From contig NZ_CP032152.1 of the NCBI RefSeq assembly GCF_003555505.1, forward strand, positions 992,001-1,056,000: a stretch of DNA of 64,000 nucleotides, in the 5' to 3' direction. Of this stretch, positions 54,888 through 64,000 are shown in pieces. The notes under the pieces are model-generated. The model did not search any database, had not been told where the DNA came from, and was given only the letters and a program-made list of their open reading frames with translations. Position 1 is the first letter of the stretch. Each line of letters begins with the position of its first letter. Both the position numbers and the translations under genes were made by a program. This DNA is from Thermosynechococcus sichuanensis E542. Lineage in GTDB: Bacteria; Cyanobacteriota; Cyanobacteriia; Thermosynechococcales; Thermosynechococcaceae.

Positions 54888-57119
54888 CTAGGCGGATGCA
54901 GTTTCTGTTTGTTGACGACGGCGAACATTAAGTACGTCCGTGATTTTCCTAATCTGTGCCAAGATGTGATCCAACTGTTTGGCATTCACAATATCAATAC
55001 ACAGATCAATGATGGCAGTGCGTCCCGGATCTGTATGCACATTGGCTCGTCGCACATTGATTTGGTGATCACTCAAACGGGTCAGAATGTCCTTGAGAAT
55101 ACCGACTCGATCAATCACCTCAATTTGCACATCCACGGGGTAGGTTTGGGGTCGGCGTTGATTGGCCTTGGTATTCCAACTTACAGGAATCAGGCGATCG
55201 CTCGACACTGACTCTAGGTTGCTACAGCCCTGACGATGAATGGAAATACCCCGACTCCCCAGCGTCACCACGCCAATAATTGGTTCATCGGGCACAGGAC
55301 AACAGCAGCCAGCAATGTGATACACCAAACCCTCCACCCCCAGAATCGGAGAATCACTGGGTTTTGTAGTGACGGGGACACGGTTAACAGGGGTAGATTC
55401 CGAAGGCAATTCGGGTGTAGTTGTCTCTGGACGCGCTAGGGTAATTGCCCGCAGCCGATTCACCACCAAATTCAGCGTAATTTCGCCATAGCCCAAGGCG
55501 GCCACGAGATCATCCACACTCTGGTAGTTGCTGCGCTCCGCCACCTGTTGCATCTGCGGTGACTTGAGAAGAGCCTCCAAACCGGCTTTACCCAGTTCCT
55601 TCTCCAGTAATTCCCGTCCCCGTTGCAGGTTTTCATCGCGGCGCGATCGCTTGTACCACTGCCGAATGCGGTTGCGTGCCGTTGTGGTCTTAACAAAGTT
55701 CAACCAATCCAAACTGGGGTGGGCAGTTTTCTGGGTAATAATCTCAACAATGTCGCCATTGCGCAGGGGCGTATCCAAGGGCACGATCCGCCCATTCACC
55801 CGTGCCCCGGCACAGTGATTTCCCACATCCGTGTGAATATGGTACGCAAAGTCGAGGGGCGTGGCTCCCTGTTGCAGCGCAAGGACATCCCCTTGGGGTG
55901 TAAAGACATAGACCTCCTTATCAAAGAGATCATCGCGAATGCTGTCGAGATATTCTTGGGCATCCTTAAGATCGTTTTGCCAATCCAGCAGTTGCCGTAG
56001 CCAAGTGAATTTTTGATCGCGGGCACTCCACTGTTGCGGCAAGGAATGACCCGTTTCTTTGTACTTCCAGTGGGCAGCAATCCCATACTCTGAGACATGG
56101 TGCATCGCCAACGTGCGAATTTGCACCTCTAGGGGGCGGCCACCGAGACCAATCACAACAGTATGCAGGGACTGATATTGGTTGGGTTTCGGCAGACTAA
56201 TGTAGTCTTTGAATCGCCCCGGCACCGAAAGAAAACAGTCATGGACAACCGCCAGAGCACGGTAGCACTCATCCTTGGTGGCCACGAGGATGCGAATGCC
56301 CGCCACATCATAGATTTCATGGAATTCTTTTTGCTGCCGCATCATTTTTTGGTAGATGCTGTAGAGGTGTTTGGGACGGCCACTAATTTCTAGGTAACCA
56401 AAGCCCATCCCTGATAGTCGTTCGTGCAGAATTTGAATTGCCTGCTGGAGTTGTGCTTCGCGATTGGCGCGTTTTTCGGCTACCAGTTCCTGAATGCGAC
56501 GGTAGGCCTCTGGCTCTAAATACTTAAAGGCCAAATCCTCCAGTTCCCATTTGATCCGCCAAATCCCCAAGCGGTTGGCTAAAGGAGCAAAGACATCACG
56601 GGTTTCTTGGGCAATGGCACGGCGGCGGTCTTCAGGCAAATACTCAAGGGTGCGCATATTGTGCAGGCGATCGGCTAGCTTAACCACAATGACGCGAATA
56701 TCTTGCGCCATCGCCAAAAACATCCGTCGGAAACTTTCCGCCTGCCGCTCCGTCTTGCTGGAAAAGTTAAACTTCGAGAGTTTGGTGACCCCCTCCACCA
56801 GTCGCCGCACCTCGGCACCAAATTGGGCTTCTAGTTCCTCTGCTGTAACAGCCGTGTCCTCAATCACATCGTGGAGAAGCCCTGCCGCTAAAAGTGCTGG
56901 CCCACCGCCTAAATCCCGCAAAATACTGGCAACTGCCACAGGATGAGCGATGTAGGGTTCCCCAGAAGCCCGCCGCTGTCCTTGGTGTAGGTCGTAGGCA
57001 AATTGAAACGCTCGACAAACCAAATCATCTCCATTCTCAGGATTTGGCTCTCGCAGGCACGTCGCTAACCAATCGGGTAATTCAATATCAGTCGGTAAGC
57101 TAGGTGCAAAAGCGTTCAT
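54888..57119 (-). CDS. spoT: (p)ppGpp synthetase/hydrolase, RelA/SpoT type
   Basis: 743-residue bifunctional stringent-response enzyme. HD hydrolase domain with HPVAVASILRDLGG and LLHDVIEDT, synthetase domain with PNQYQSLHTVVIG, TGS domain (VYVFTPQGDVLALQQGATPL), a zinc-finger-like CCCPVPDEPIIG segment and a C-terminal ACT domain (VEIIDRVGIL-type, here IEVIDRVGILKDILTRL). Both active sites look intact. ATG 57119 (MNAFAPS) preferred; GTG 57146 is in frame. The 130-base divergent gap upstream shows no further gene. Confidence 0.94.
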   Translation of the reverse strand: MNAFAPSLPTDIELPDWLATCLREPNPENGDDLVCRAFQFAYDLHQGQRRASGEPYIAHPVAVASILRDLGGGPALLAAGLLHDVIEDTAVTAEELEAQFGAEVRRLVEGVTKLSKFNFSSKTERQAESFRRMFLAMAQDIRVIVVKLADRLHNMRTLEYLPEDRRRAIAQETRDVFAPLANRLGIWRIKWELEDLAFKYLEPEAYRRIQELVAEKRANREAQLQQAIQILHERLSGMGFGYLEISGRPKHLYSIYQKMMRQQKEFHEIYDVAGIRILVATKDECYRALAVVHDCFLSVPGRFKDYISLPKPNQYQSLHTVVIGLGGRPLEVQIRTLAMHHVSEYGIAAHWKYKETGHSLPQQWSARDQKFTWLRQLLDWQNDLKDAQEYLDSIRDDLFDKEVYVFTPQGDVLALQQGATPLDFAYHIHTDVGNHCAGARVNGRIVPLDTPLRNGDIVEIITQKTAHPSLDWLNFVKTTTARNRIRQWYKRSRRDENLQRGRELLEKELGKAGLEALLKSPQMQQVAERSNYQSVDDLVAALGYGEITLNLVVNRLRAITLARPETTTPELPSESTPVNRVPVTTKPSDSPILGVEGLVYHIAGCCCPVPDEPIIGVVTLGSRGISIHRQGCSNLESVSSDRLIPVSWNTKANQRRPQTYPVDVQIEVIDRVGILKDILTRLSDHQINVRRANVHTDPGRTAIIDLCIDIVNAKQLDHILAQIRKITDVLNVRRRQQTETASA

Positions 57120-57345
57120 GGCGGCAGGCGATCGGGAGAGCAGCACAGTGGATTCGAGTACGTATATTTTAGTTCAATTTCAGGCTCACAGCCCTTTTCA
57201 CCAAGATGTTATGCGGTTAACACTGTGAAAACCTCTATAGACAACCATTACCGGTATTGCAGAAAAGGGTTGTGCTGTGTGGGCTGAAGCATTGCTCCCT
57301 TTTAACATAGGAAGCAGTGTGTTCATCAAGAGGGGGAAGGTAATC

Positions 57346-58050
57346 GTGGCAGCTTCGCTCACACCCATGACTCGCCACTATATTCTGCGCTTACTCAATC
57401 GGGGAAGTGATATTTTTGCATTAGCTGGTCAAAGTTTAGAAAAAGCAGTGGGCGATCGCGAGAACGACATTCTGAATCGCCTAGAATCCCTTGCCCCCTC
57501 AGAACTAGCGGCTCTGGAAATGATTGTTCGTCTCCACCGCTCTCTCACCCATAGTGGCGAGGAAGATGATCACCAAAAACTACAATTAAAAAGCCTTGAA
57601 GAAAAGCTACGGCGGATTTTGGGTATGGACTTCCTTTCTGAGAGTCCTCAAGATATTGCTCAAGACCAAGTCCGCCCTGCAAAAGAACAATCATCTCTGA
57701 CAGTGGCTCAGGCCCTCAATCACTTGAACCGCGTCAGTGAATTAGCCCAAAAATACCTTGGCAAAATCATCGTCGCAAATTATTGGCGAGCCTCCCGCCC
57801 TTCCACAAGTTGGTTTGCTGATTTTGTGGTTACCGATGATGGCTACATCACCTACCACGGGTCTTTAGCGGCTGGAAAGACTCTTGTGAACCCAACTCAA
57901 CAGCAGCAGTTGGAAATATGGTTAGTGGCGTTTATCGATCAGTGTTGCCGCATTCTCCCCCTCTTTCGACATGATCTGCAAAAAGCAAGGCTATCGGGTT
58001 CTTCCCTAGAACCTGAATCAGGGATTACTGCTGTTGCAGATAAGCACTAG
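57346..58050 (+). CDS. Hypothetical protein
   Basis: About 234 residues, not recognised. N-terminal half is helical and charged ([20 protein letters not shown], then [11 protein letters not shown]); a linker follows; the C-terminal domain has [20 protein letters not shown] and [20 protein letters not shown] 57346 is preceded by GGGGAAGG; a longer reading would start at 57277 (GTG) and a shorter one at ATG 57367. The gene is divergent from the ppGpp enzyme and overlaps the purE tail by 26 bases. Relatives may be restricted to cyanobacteria. Confidence 0.6.
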   Translation: MAASLTPMTRHYILRLLNRGSDIFALAGQSLEKAVGDRENDILNRLESLAPSELAALEMIVRLHRSLTHSGEEDDHQKLQLKSLEEKLRRILGMDFLSESPQDIAQDQVRPAKEQSSLTVAQALNHLNRVSELAQKYLGKIIVANYWRASRPSTSWFADFVVTDDGYITYHGSLAAGKTLVNPTQQQQLEIWLVAFIDQCCRILPLFRHDLQKARLSGSSLEPESGITAVADKH

Positions 58051-58546
58051 CCCCTAGGGTTTGCAGTTTTTGATTCTTGGCGGTCACCGTCGCGGCCAAC
58101 TCTTGACGATAGGCAATGACTTGCTCTAGCAGTTCTGGATTATGACTGGCCAATAGTTGGACGGCCAATAGGCCTGCATTTTGGGCATTGCCAATAGCAA
58201 CCGTCGCCACGGGAATCCCAGCCGGCATCTGCACAATTGAGTAGAGGGAGTCCAGCCCCTGTAAGTGTCGGCTCGGTACGGGTACACCAATCACGGGTAG
58301 AGGTGTTAGCGATGCAATCATGCCGGGTAAGTGGGCGGCTCCCCCAGCACCAGCAATAATGACTTTCAGACCCCGCTGATGGGCATTTTGGGCAAACTCC
58401 ACCATGGCAAGGGGAGTGCGGTGAGCTGAGAGGATGGCTACTTCATGGGGAATGCCAAAGCGTTCACAGAGGGCGATCGCCCCCTGCATGGTCGGCAAAT
58501 CGGAATCACTGCCCATGACAATGGCAACCAGCGGCGTCTCTGACAT
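58025..58546 (-). CDS. purE: N5-carboxyaminoimidazole ribonucleotide mutase
   Basis: 173-residue purine enzyme that converts N5-CAIR to CAIR. Seen are [24 protein letters not shown] and [20 protein letters not shown], with the C-terminal [15 protein letters not shown]. Octamer-forming cytosolic enzyme, normal length. It is divergent from queG. Confidence 0.96.
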   Translation of the reverse strand: MSETPLVAIVMGSDSDLPTMQGAIALCERFGIPHEVAILSAHRTPLAMVEFAQNAHQRGLKVIIAGAGGAAHLPGMIASLTPLPVIGVPVPSRHLQGLDSLYSIVQMPAGIPVATVAIGNAQNAGLLAVQLLASHNPELLEQVIAYRQELAATVTAKNQKLQTLGASAYLQQQ

Positions 58547-58610
58547 CCCTCTTTCCTAAGTTTGCAACAAACTGTTTATCAATCCCACTATCGCAACATA
58601 TCATTTCTCT

Positions 58611-59549
58611 ATGATCACTGCTGCTGCAATTAAGGCATTTGCCCATCAGTTGGGGTTCCATCGGGTGGGAATTGTGGATTTGCGCACCTATACCCATGAC
58701 CATCCTTCCGGCGTGGCTGCCCTACAACGCTGGTTAGCCCAAGGCTTCCAAGGAGAGATGGCGTGGATGGCCAACCCTCGGCGACAGGAGATTCAATCGG
58801 TCCTGCCGGGAGCGCAATCGGTGATTTCCGTTGCCCTCAATTACTACCAGCCTGATCCCCAGCCGCCCCCGAAGGCGAAAATTGCCCGCTATGCTTGGGG
58901 ACGAGACTACCATCGCGTCTTGGGAAAACGCTTGCAAGCTTTGGGGCAATGGCTTCAATCGCAGGTGCCAGACATGGCCTATCGCTGGTATGTGGATACA
59001 GGCCCTGTGCAGGATAAAGTTTGGGCAGAGCAAGCCGGCATTGGTTGGATTGGCAAGCACAGTAATGTCATTTCGCGGCAGTATGGCTCGTGGATTCTCT
59101 TAGGAGAGTTAATCACCACGTTGGAGTTGACGGGCGATCGCCCCCACACCAATCATTGCGGCACCTGTACCCGTTGCTTGGTCGCCTGTCCCACCGGCGC
59201 CATTGTTGAACCCTATGTGGTGGATGCCAACCGCTGCATTGCCTATCACACGATCGAAAGCCGTGCCCCCGAACTCCCCCCCGCCATTGCCGCTCACTTA
59301 GAAGGCTGGGTTGCCGGCTGTGACATCTGCCAAGAGGTGTGCCCTTGGAATCAGCGCTTTGCTCAACCCACGGATGTGGCCGACTTTGCCCCGCGATCGC
59401 CCCTCTTGAATACTTCCCCCGAGGAACTGGCCACCCTCAGTGATGAAGCATGGGATGAACTCACCCGTGGTTCTGCCCTACGGCGAATGAAACCCGCCCA
59501 ATGGCGCCGCAATGCCCAAGCGGTGCTGTCTGGCAATCGGTATGATTGA
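58611..59549 (+). CDS. queG: Epoxyqueuosine reductase
   Basis: 312 residues. Last step of queuosine synthesis in tRNA, using cobalamin and two 4Fe-4S clusters. Seen are [17 protein letters not shown], the cluster motifs [17 protein letters not shown] and [14 protein letters not shown], and the family [16 protein letters not shown]. The C-terminal HEAT-like extension found in some members is absent. Its end is 26 bases before the VKOR start. Confidence 0.94.
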   Translation: MITAAAIKAFAHQLGFHRVGIVDLRTYTHDHPSGVAALQRWLAQGFQGEMAWMANPRRQEIQSVLPGAQSVISVALNYYQPDPQPPPKAKIARYAWGRDYHRVLGKRLQALGQWLQSQVPDMAYRWYVDTGPVQDKVWAEQAGIGWIGKHSNVISRQYGSWILLGELITTLELTGDRPHTNHCGTCTRCLVACPTGAIVEPYVVDANRCIAYHTIESRAPELPPAIAAHLEGWVAGCDICQEVCPWNQRFAQPTDVADFAPRSPLLNTSPEELATLSDEAWDELTRGSALRRMKPAQWRRNAQAVLSGNRYD

Positions 59550-59575
59550 AAGTGATTCAATGCGGAGGCTCACCT

Positions 59576-60475
59576 ATGGTTCGACGACGCTCCACCCCTT
59601 GGATTCATCGTTGGTCACGCTGGTTGATTGGCGGGGTTGCCCTTGCTGGCATGGCAGTGACTGCCTACCTGACGATCGCCAAGTTCACCAACCAAGATGT
59701 AACCTGCCCCACTGATGGCTGTGATATTGTCCTCAATAGCCCTTGGGCAACCGTGTTTGGCATTCCCCTCTCCCTCATTGGGTTTGTTGCCTATACGGGG
59801 ATGTTGTCGTTGGCGGCTCTGCCCCTGTTGTTGAACCAGCCGCAGCAAAAAGAACTCCGCCGCAATGCTGAAAACACCACTTGGCTTTTGCTCTTTCTGG
59901 GGGCAACGGCCATGGCCAGCTTCAGCAGTTACCTGATGTATATCTTAGTTACAGAGATTAAGGCGAGTTGTCCCTATTGCATTGCTTCGGCCATCTTTAG
60001 CTTTACATTTTTGATCTTGACGATTATTGGTCGTGAATGGAGCGATCGCGGCCAACTCTTTTTTAATGGTGTCATTGTTGCTGTGATTACCCTCGTGGGA
60101 GTCTTTGGCATCTACAACGCCCGCATGGCTAATCCCGACGGCCCCGGCATCCCCATCGTCAATACCTCAGGTCCTGCGGAAATTGCCCTTGCTCGCCATC
60201 TCACCCAAGTGGGAGCAGTCATGTATGGTGCCTATTGGTGTAGTCACTGCCACGATCAAAAGGAACTCTTTGGTAAGCAGGCGGTGCGGGAACTCAACTA
60301 TGTTGAATGTGACCCCAATGGTGCCAATCCGCAGGTGGAACGCTGCCGTGCTAAGGGAATTCAGGGCTATCCCACATGGGAAATTAACGATCAGCTTTAC
60401 TCCGGCACGCGATCGCTAAGCGAACTCAGTCAACTCAGCCAATACACAGGCCCGATGAACTTTAAGAACCAATAG
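59576..60475 (+). CDS. Vitamin K epoxide reductase-thioredoxin fusion
   Basis: 299-residue membrane protein that forms disulfides in exported proteins and passes electrons to quinone. VKOR part of four to five helices with CPTDGCDIVLNSPWATVFG and the active-site CPYC in SCPYCIASAIF; the C-terminal thioredoxin domain has YWCSHCHDQKELFG. ATG 59576 follows GGAGG by seven bases; a TTG at 59546 is unlikely. It probably shares a transcript with queG. Confidence 0.92.
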   Translation: MVRRRSTPWIHRWSRWLIGGVALAGMAVTAYLTIAKFTNQDVTCPTDGCDIVLNSPWATVFGIPLSLIGFVAYTGMLSLAALPLLLNQPQQKELRRNAENTTWLLLFLGATAMASFSSYLMYILVTEIKASCPYCIASAIFSFTFLILTIIGREWSDRGQLFFNGVIVAVITLVGVFGIYNARMANPDGPGIPIVNTSGPAEIALARHLTQVGAVMYGAYWCSHCHDQKELFGKQAVRELNYVECDPNGANPQVERCRAKGIQGYPTWEINDQLYSGTRSLSELSQLSQYTGPMNFKNQ

Positions 60476-60530
60476 GCGTAAGGAACCGCAGTGATAGAAT
60501 GAAGCCAACAGGGCACTACGCAGGTTTTTT

Positions 60531-61301
60531 ATGCTTTCTATTGATACCCTCGCCGAACCCGCCAAGGCTCCTTTTGCCACACCCCCTGCCCTTGCCAACA
60601 TCTTAGTGGTTGAAGATGAAGAGCTGATTCGGGAAACCCTTGTCCTTGCTTTGCAGGAGGAAGGCTACCATACCCTTGTGGCCAGCGATGGTTATGAGGC
60701 GCTCAATCTCATTAATACCTATCTCTTGATGGAGCCTAATCCTGAAAATGCAGAGGTGCATTTAATCATCTTGGATGTCATGCTACCGGGCATCAACGGA
60801 TTAGACCTGTGCCGCTTGATTCGCCGTGAAGGCTGCACGGTTCCCATTCTCATGATCAGTGCCAAAGGGAGTGAAATTGATCGAGTGGTTGGTCTTGAAA
60901 TCGGTGCCGATGACTACTTGGCGAAGCCCTTTGGCATGCGAGAGATGCTGGCGCGCTGTCGTGCCCTATTGCGGCGGACACAAATTCAACAGGCCACGGT
61001 GCCAACGGTTCTGCGCTTTCGCGATCTCTGCCTTTACCCCCAAGAATGCCGCGTAACGCTGCGGGGCGAGGAAATTAATCTCTCCCCCAAAGAATACAAA
61101 CTGCTTGAGCTGTTTATGCGCCACCCCCGCCGTGTTTGGCCACGGGAGCAGTTACTGGATCAAGTGTGGGGGCATGACTTTATTGGCGATAGCAAAACCG
61201 TTGATGTCCACATCCGCTGGTTGCGGGAGAAAATTGAAACCGACCCTAGCCATCCCCAGTACATTCTTACGGTGCGGGGGTTTGGCTATCGCTTTGGTTG
61301 A
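60531..61301 (+). CDS. OmpR/PhoB-type response regulator
   Basis: 256 residues. Receiver with EDEE acidic pair (ILVVEDEELIRETLVLAL), phospho-Asp in LIILDVMLPGINGLDLC, Lys in DDYLAKPFGMREML; then a winged-helix DNA-binding domain ending in TVRGFGYRFG. GSEIDRVVGLEIGADDY is like SphR of cyanobacteria (phosphate control), but no partner kinase is next to it, so I leave the symbol blank. An insertion (LMEPNPENAEV) in the receiver is unusual. Confidence 0.88.
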   Translation: MLSIDTLAEPAKAPFATPPALANILVVEDEELIRETLVLALQEEGYHTLVASDGYEALNLINTYLLMEPNPENAEVHLIILDVMLPGINGLDLCRLIRREGCTVPILMISAKGSEIDRVVGLEIGADDYLAKPFGMREMLARCRALLRRTQIQQATVPTVLRFRDLCLYPQECRVTLRGEEINLSPKEYKLLELFMRHPRRVWPREQLLDQVWGHDFIGDSKTVDVHIRWLREKIETDPSHPQYILTVRGFGYRFG

Positions 61302-61476
61302 GGGTCAGTAAAACAATCGCCATCAAGGCTGCTGGTAGAAGGAGCAATAAAGAAATTACACCGAAAGTTGGCGGCAAGGGATAGAGGGGCGCCGCAAATT
61401 TAATCCCTAGGGACATGAGCAGCGACACAAGCAAAACCACTGATAACCACCTCAGTTCTGACAGCCAAGGTGCCAT
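61267..61476 (-). CDS. Small membrane protein with two helices
   Basis: 69 residues, two clear hydrophobic helices (LSVVLLVSLLMSLGIKFAAP and GVISLLLLLPAALMAIVLLT). Its start abuts the aroE stop, which supports it as a real gene in the same transcript. The last 35 bases overlap the convergent regulator. No known function. Confidence 0.6.
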   Translation of the reverse strand: MAPWLSELRWLSVVLLVSLLMSLGIKFAAPLYPLPPTFGVISLLLLLPAALMAIVLLTLNQSDSQTPAP

Positions 61477-62337
61477 TTATTTCTCCACCGCTAGGGCAGC
61501 TTCAAGGGCAGTGGCCATGATGGCCGTGGGGGCGGGTTGGCCAATCCAGTATTCCAAGGCTGCGGCTCCCTGATGGAGAAGCATAGCAAGGCCGTCGAAG
61601 GTTTGCAGTCCCCGTGCCATCGCTAATTGCAAAAGAAGGGTAGGGCGAGGTTTGTAGATGAGGTCATAGACAATGGCGGAGGTGGGCAATTTTGCCAAAT
61701 CCTCGGCTGTGAGGGGGGTGGCGCCAGTCTGGGGACTCATGCCAAGGGGGGTGGTATTAACCACAAGACTGACTTTCTCTAAACAGGTGGCACGCTCCGA
61801 CCATGGCAAGGGATAAAGGGTCATCTGGGGCCAACTGGCCACAAAGGCCTCTAACCGTTCCCCTTGGCGACCACTGATATAGATCTGCCGACAGCCCAAG
61901 TCATAACAGGCCGTGACCACGGCGCGCGCGGCACCCCCATAGCCCAAGACTAAAACAGCAATCTCCGACCACCGGCAGGATTGTTGCCGCAGTGGTGCCA
62001 AGAAGCCATGCACATCGGTGTTAGTCCCCACCCATCCCTTTTCACTGCGATAGACGGTGTTGACCGCCCCCACCTGCTGGGCGAGGTCGCTGACATCTGC
62101 CAAATAGGGAAGGATGGTTTCCTTGTGGGGAATGGTGACATTAAAGCCAACGACGTTGAGGGCATCTAGGCCAGCGATCGCCACCCCCAACTGCTGTGGC
62201 TTCACCCAAAAGGGCACATAGACATAGTTCAATCCCAAATGCTCCAGCGCTGCATTGTGCATTGCTGGTGAGAGAGTGTGCGCAATCGGGTCGCCAATCA
62301 CCCCCAGAAGCTGCGTGTGGCCAGAGATCTTCGGCAT
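61477..62337 (-). CDS. aroE: Shikimate dehydrogenase
   Basis: 286 residues; reduces dehydroshikimate with NADPH in aromatic amino acid synthesis. IGDPIAHTLSPAMHNAALEH, VTIPHKET (catalytic Lys), GTNTDVHGF and VLGYGGAARAVVTACYDLG are all present. The start is six bases behind the glnB stop. Confidence 0.95.
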   Translation of the reverse strand: MPKISGHTQLLGVIGDPIAHTLSPAMHNAALEHLGLNYVYVPFWVKPQQLGVAIAGLDALNVVGFNVTIPHKETILPYLADVSDLAQQVGAVNTVYRSEKGWVGTNTDVHGFLAPLRQQSCRWSEIAVLVLGYGGAARAVVTACYDLGCRQIYISGRQGERLEAFVASWPQMTLYPLPWSERATCLEKVSLVVNTTPLGMSPQTGATPLTAEDLAKLPTSAIVYDLIYKPRPTLLLQLAMARGLQTFDGLAMLLHQGAAALEYWIGQPAPTAIMATALEAALAVEK

Positions 62338-62343
62338 CCGCCC

Positions 62344-62697
<354 letters not shown>

Positions 62698-62747
62698 CTA
62701 TGGCGACGGGCTAATCTTTATTTAGCACTGGTGAAAGACTATATCGT

Positions 62748-62761
62748 GTAGCAATGATTAC
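62748..62761 (-). promoter_or_regulatory. NtcA-binding site of glnB
   Basis: GTAATCATTGCTAC on the minus strand is an exact GTA-N8-TAC box. A TAAATA -10-like element follows about 23 bases downstream, the spacing of NtcA-activated class II promoters. Confidence 0.8.
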
Positions 62762-62844
62762 ATTATCCTCGATCCTCAGGCGATCCTCGCGATAGCTCCA
62801 GAAAATAAGCTCTAATAGGGAAGGTGATTGAGAGAGGATGAAGC

Positions 62845-63573
62845 ATGGGGTGGCAGCGACCCGATGGCCGTCAACCACAGGAATTGCGATCGCACCGGTT
62901 TCAGCGGCATTTCACCCAATTTGCCTTAGGATCAGTCCTCGCTCAAGCAGGGCAAACCCAAGTGCTGTGCACCGTCAGTCTCAAGGAAGGGGTACCCAAG
63001 TTTTTAGAAGGCACAGGCCAAGGCTGGCTGACAGCGGAGTACCGCATGCTGCCCAGTGCAACGCGGCCGCGGCAAGAGCGAGAATTTCTCAAACTCTCTG
63101 GGCGCACCCAAGAAATCCAGCGTCTCATTGGTCGCAGTTTACGTTCGGCCTTGGATTTGTCTCTACTAGGGGAGCGCACACTGATTGTGGATGCCGATGT
63201 GCTCCAAGCCGATGCCGGCACGCGATCGCTGGCAATTACAGGAGGCTACATTGCCCTTGTGGATGCCCTCAGTGCCCTACTTCAGCAAGGGGTACTCAGT
63301 GAATCTCCCCTGTGTCATCAAGTGGCAGCAGTCTCCGTGGGGTTGATTGACGGCGAACCCTATTTGGATTTGAGCTACGCTGAGGATGTTGCTGCCAGTG
63401 TAGACTTCAATGTGGTGATGACCGCCAATGGTCAATTCATTGAGGTTCAAGGCACAGCAGAGATGGGTTCCTTTGATCGGCCAACCTTGGATCGCCTTCT
63501 GGATGTCGCCAGCCAAGGGATTCAAGAACTCATTGAGATTCAACAGCACGTCTTAGCTGCCAGCCATGAGTGA
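62845..63573 (+). CDS. rph: Ribonuclease PH
   Basis: 242-residue phosphorolytic 3'-5' exoribonuclease that trims tRNA ends. [39 protein letters not shown], the phosphate-site [20 protein letters not shown] and [19 protein letters not shown] are present. Normal length. The next gene starts eight bases before its stop. Confidence 0.95.
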   Translation: MGWQRPDGRQPQELRSHRFQRHFTQFALGSVLAQAGQTQVLCTVSLKEGVPKFLEGTGQGWLTAEYRMLPSATRPRQEREFLKLSGRTQEIQRLIGRSLRSALDLSLLGERTLIVDADVLQADAGTRSLAITGGYIALVDALSALLQQGVLSESPLCHQVAAVSVGLIDGEPYLDLSYAEDVAASVDFNVVMTANGQFIEVQGTAEMGSFDRPTLDRLLDVASQGIQELIEIQQHVLAASHE

Positions 63574-64000
63574 GCAGGCCATTTACCTCGGACACATCGT
63601 CAAGTCCAACTCCCACTGCGATTATGTGGCGCAACTAGTGGATCGCTTGGATGTGCCCCACCCCCCCGCCCCAGAAGACTATGGCTTTGGTCGTTTTGTC
63701 AAACTAGAGGATGAGCAGCGCCACTGGGCAGTCGGCGTTATTTACAACTCTCAACTGTTGAATCCCCAGTTTCATCAAATCAGCCCTCGCCTCACCACTA
63801 GTGCTGACACCTTGCTCAGTCCCGATTTAGTCAGTGAAACCCGCACACTGCTCTGGATTGCCCTTATTGGTCATTTAGTGGCTGCGGAGGGTCAGACCTA
63901 CGGCCAGCAGGGGATGCCCACCCTTGTGGTGCCTGTGAATACGCCTGTGTGGCAATTGACAACCACTGAGGTACTCGCCTTTCATCGCAATGCCCAAGGT
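63566..64000 (+). CDS. HAS-barrel-like protein (3' part beyond the window)
   Basis: First 145 codons of a protein that overlaps rph by eight bases. [20 protein letters not shown] and [10 protein letters not shown] read like the small barrel domain found at the N-terminus of HerA-type ATPases and in stand-alone cyanobacterial proteins. The rest is not visible, so no function can be given. Confidence 0.6.
   Translation, partial: MSEQAIYLGHIVKSNSHCDYVAQLVDRLDVPHPPAPEDYGFGRFVKLEDEQRHWAVGVIYNSQLLNPQFHQISPRLTTSADTLLSPDLVSETRTLLWIALIGHLVAAEGQTYGQQGMPTLVVPVNTPVWQLTTTEVLAFHRNAQG

Overview
The window is chromosomal DNA of a thermophilic unicellular cyanobacterium, very probably Thermosynechococcus (T. 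elongatus/vestitus group). Pointers are: light-dependent protochlorophyllide reductase, a PII protein with the cyanobacterial Ser-containing T-loop behind an NtcA box, a two-domain sucrose-phosphate synthase, many HIP1 octamers (GCGATCGC), and a PixJ phototaxis receptor whose two chromophore cysteines fall at residues 494 and 522, the numbers I recall for T. elongatus PixJ.

Layout. 1-12.4 kb: the 5' end of a PilT-type ATPase, transporters, a long leader that can fold like a riboswitch, an acidic membrane-anchored zinc-ribbon protein, housekeeping genes (YbjN-like, DJ-1/PfpI, cobM, yidD), a coiled-coil nuclease-like protein, then pseC-pseB. 12.5-23.5 kb: a mosaic surface-sugar island. AT-rich, HIP1-free blocks carry glycosyltransferases, a methyltransferase, pseF, pseG, a formyltransferase with a 10-G tract, pseH, hicBA, a PIG-L deacetylase, a deleted formyltransferase and pseI. 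Host-like genes (histone-deacetylase family and two DUF29 genes) lie within or at the edge of it. With pseB/pseC all six CMP-pseudaminic acid steps are present. 23.9-32.3 kb: the pix phototaxis operon (pixG-H-I-J-L plus an extra cheW). 32.5-37.1 kb: three near-identical coiled-coil/PD-(D/E)XK-like paralogues around a porin. 37.2-64 kb: ordinary chromosome: lipA, por, gnd, ABC exporter, glgB, pyrD, sucrose synthesis, polysaccharide deacetylase, Ser/Thr kinase, a PEP-utilising enzyme, ppGpp synthetase/hydrolase, purE, queG, VKOR-thioredoxin, an OmpR-type regulator, aroE, glnB, RNase PH and the start of a HAS-barrel-like protein.

How parts fit. The pse genes should make an activated nonulosonic acid; the neighbouring transferases probably place it, or other sugars, on a surface polymer or protein. 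The G10 tract and the lack of a normal start codon for pseH suggest slippage-controlled expression, the most novel feature here. The pix operon links blue/green light sensing to type IV pili, whose retraction ATPase may be the first gene. Starts were moved from the longest reading frame where a ribosome-binding site, neighbour or family N-terminus argued for it. I saw no tRNA, rRNA, CRISPR array, insertion sequence or group II intron. All statements come from reading the sequence; no alignment or database search was run.
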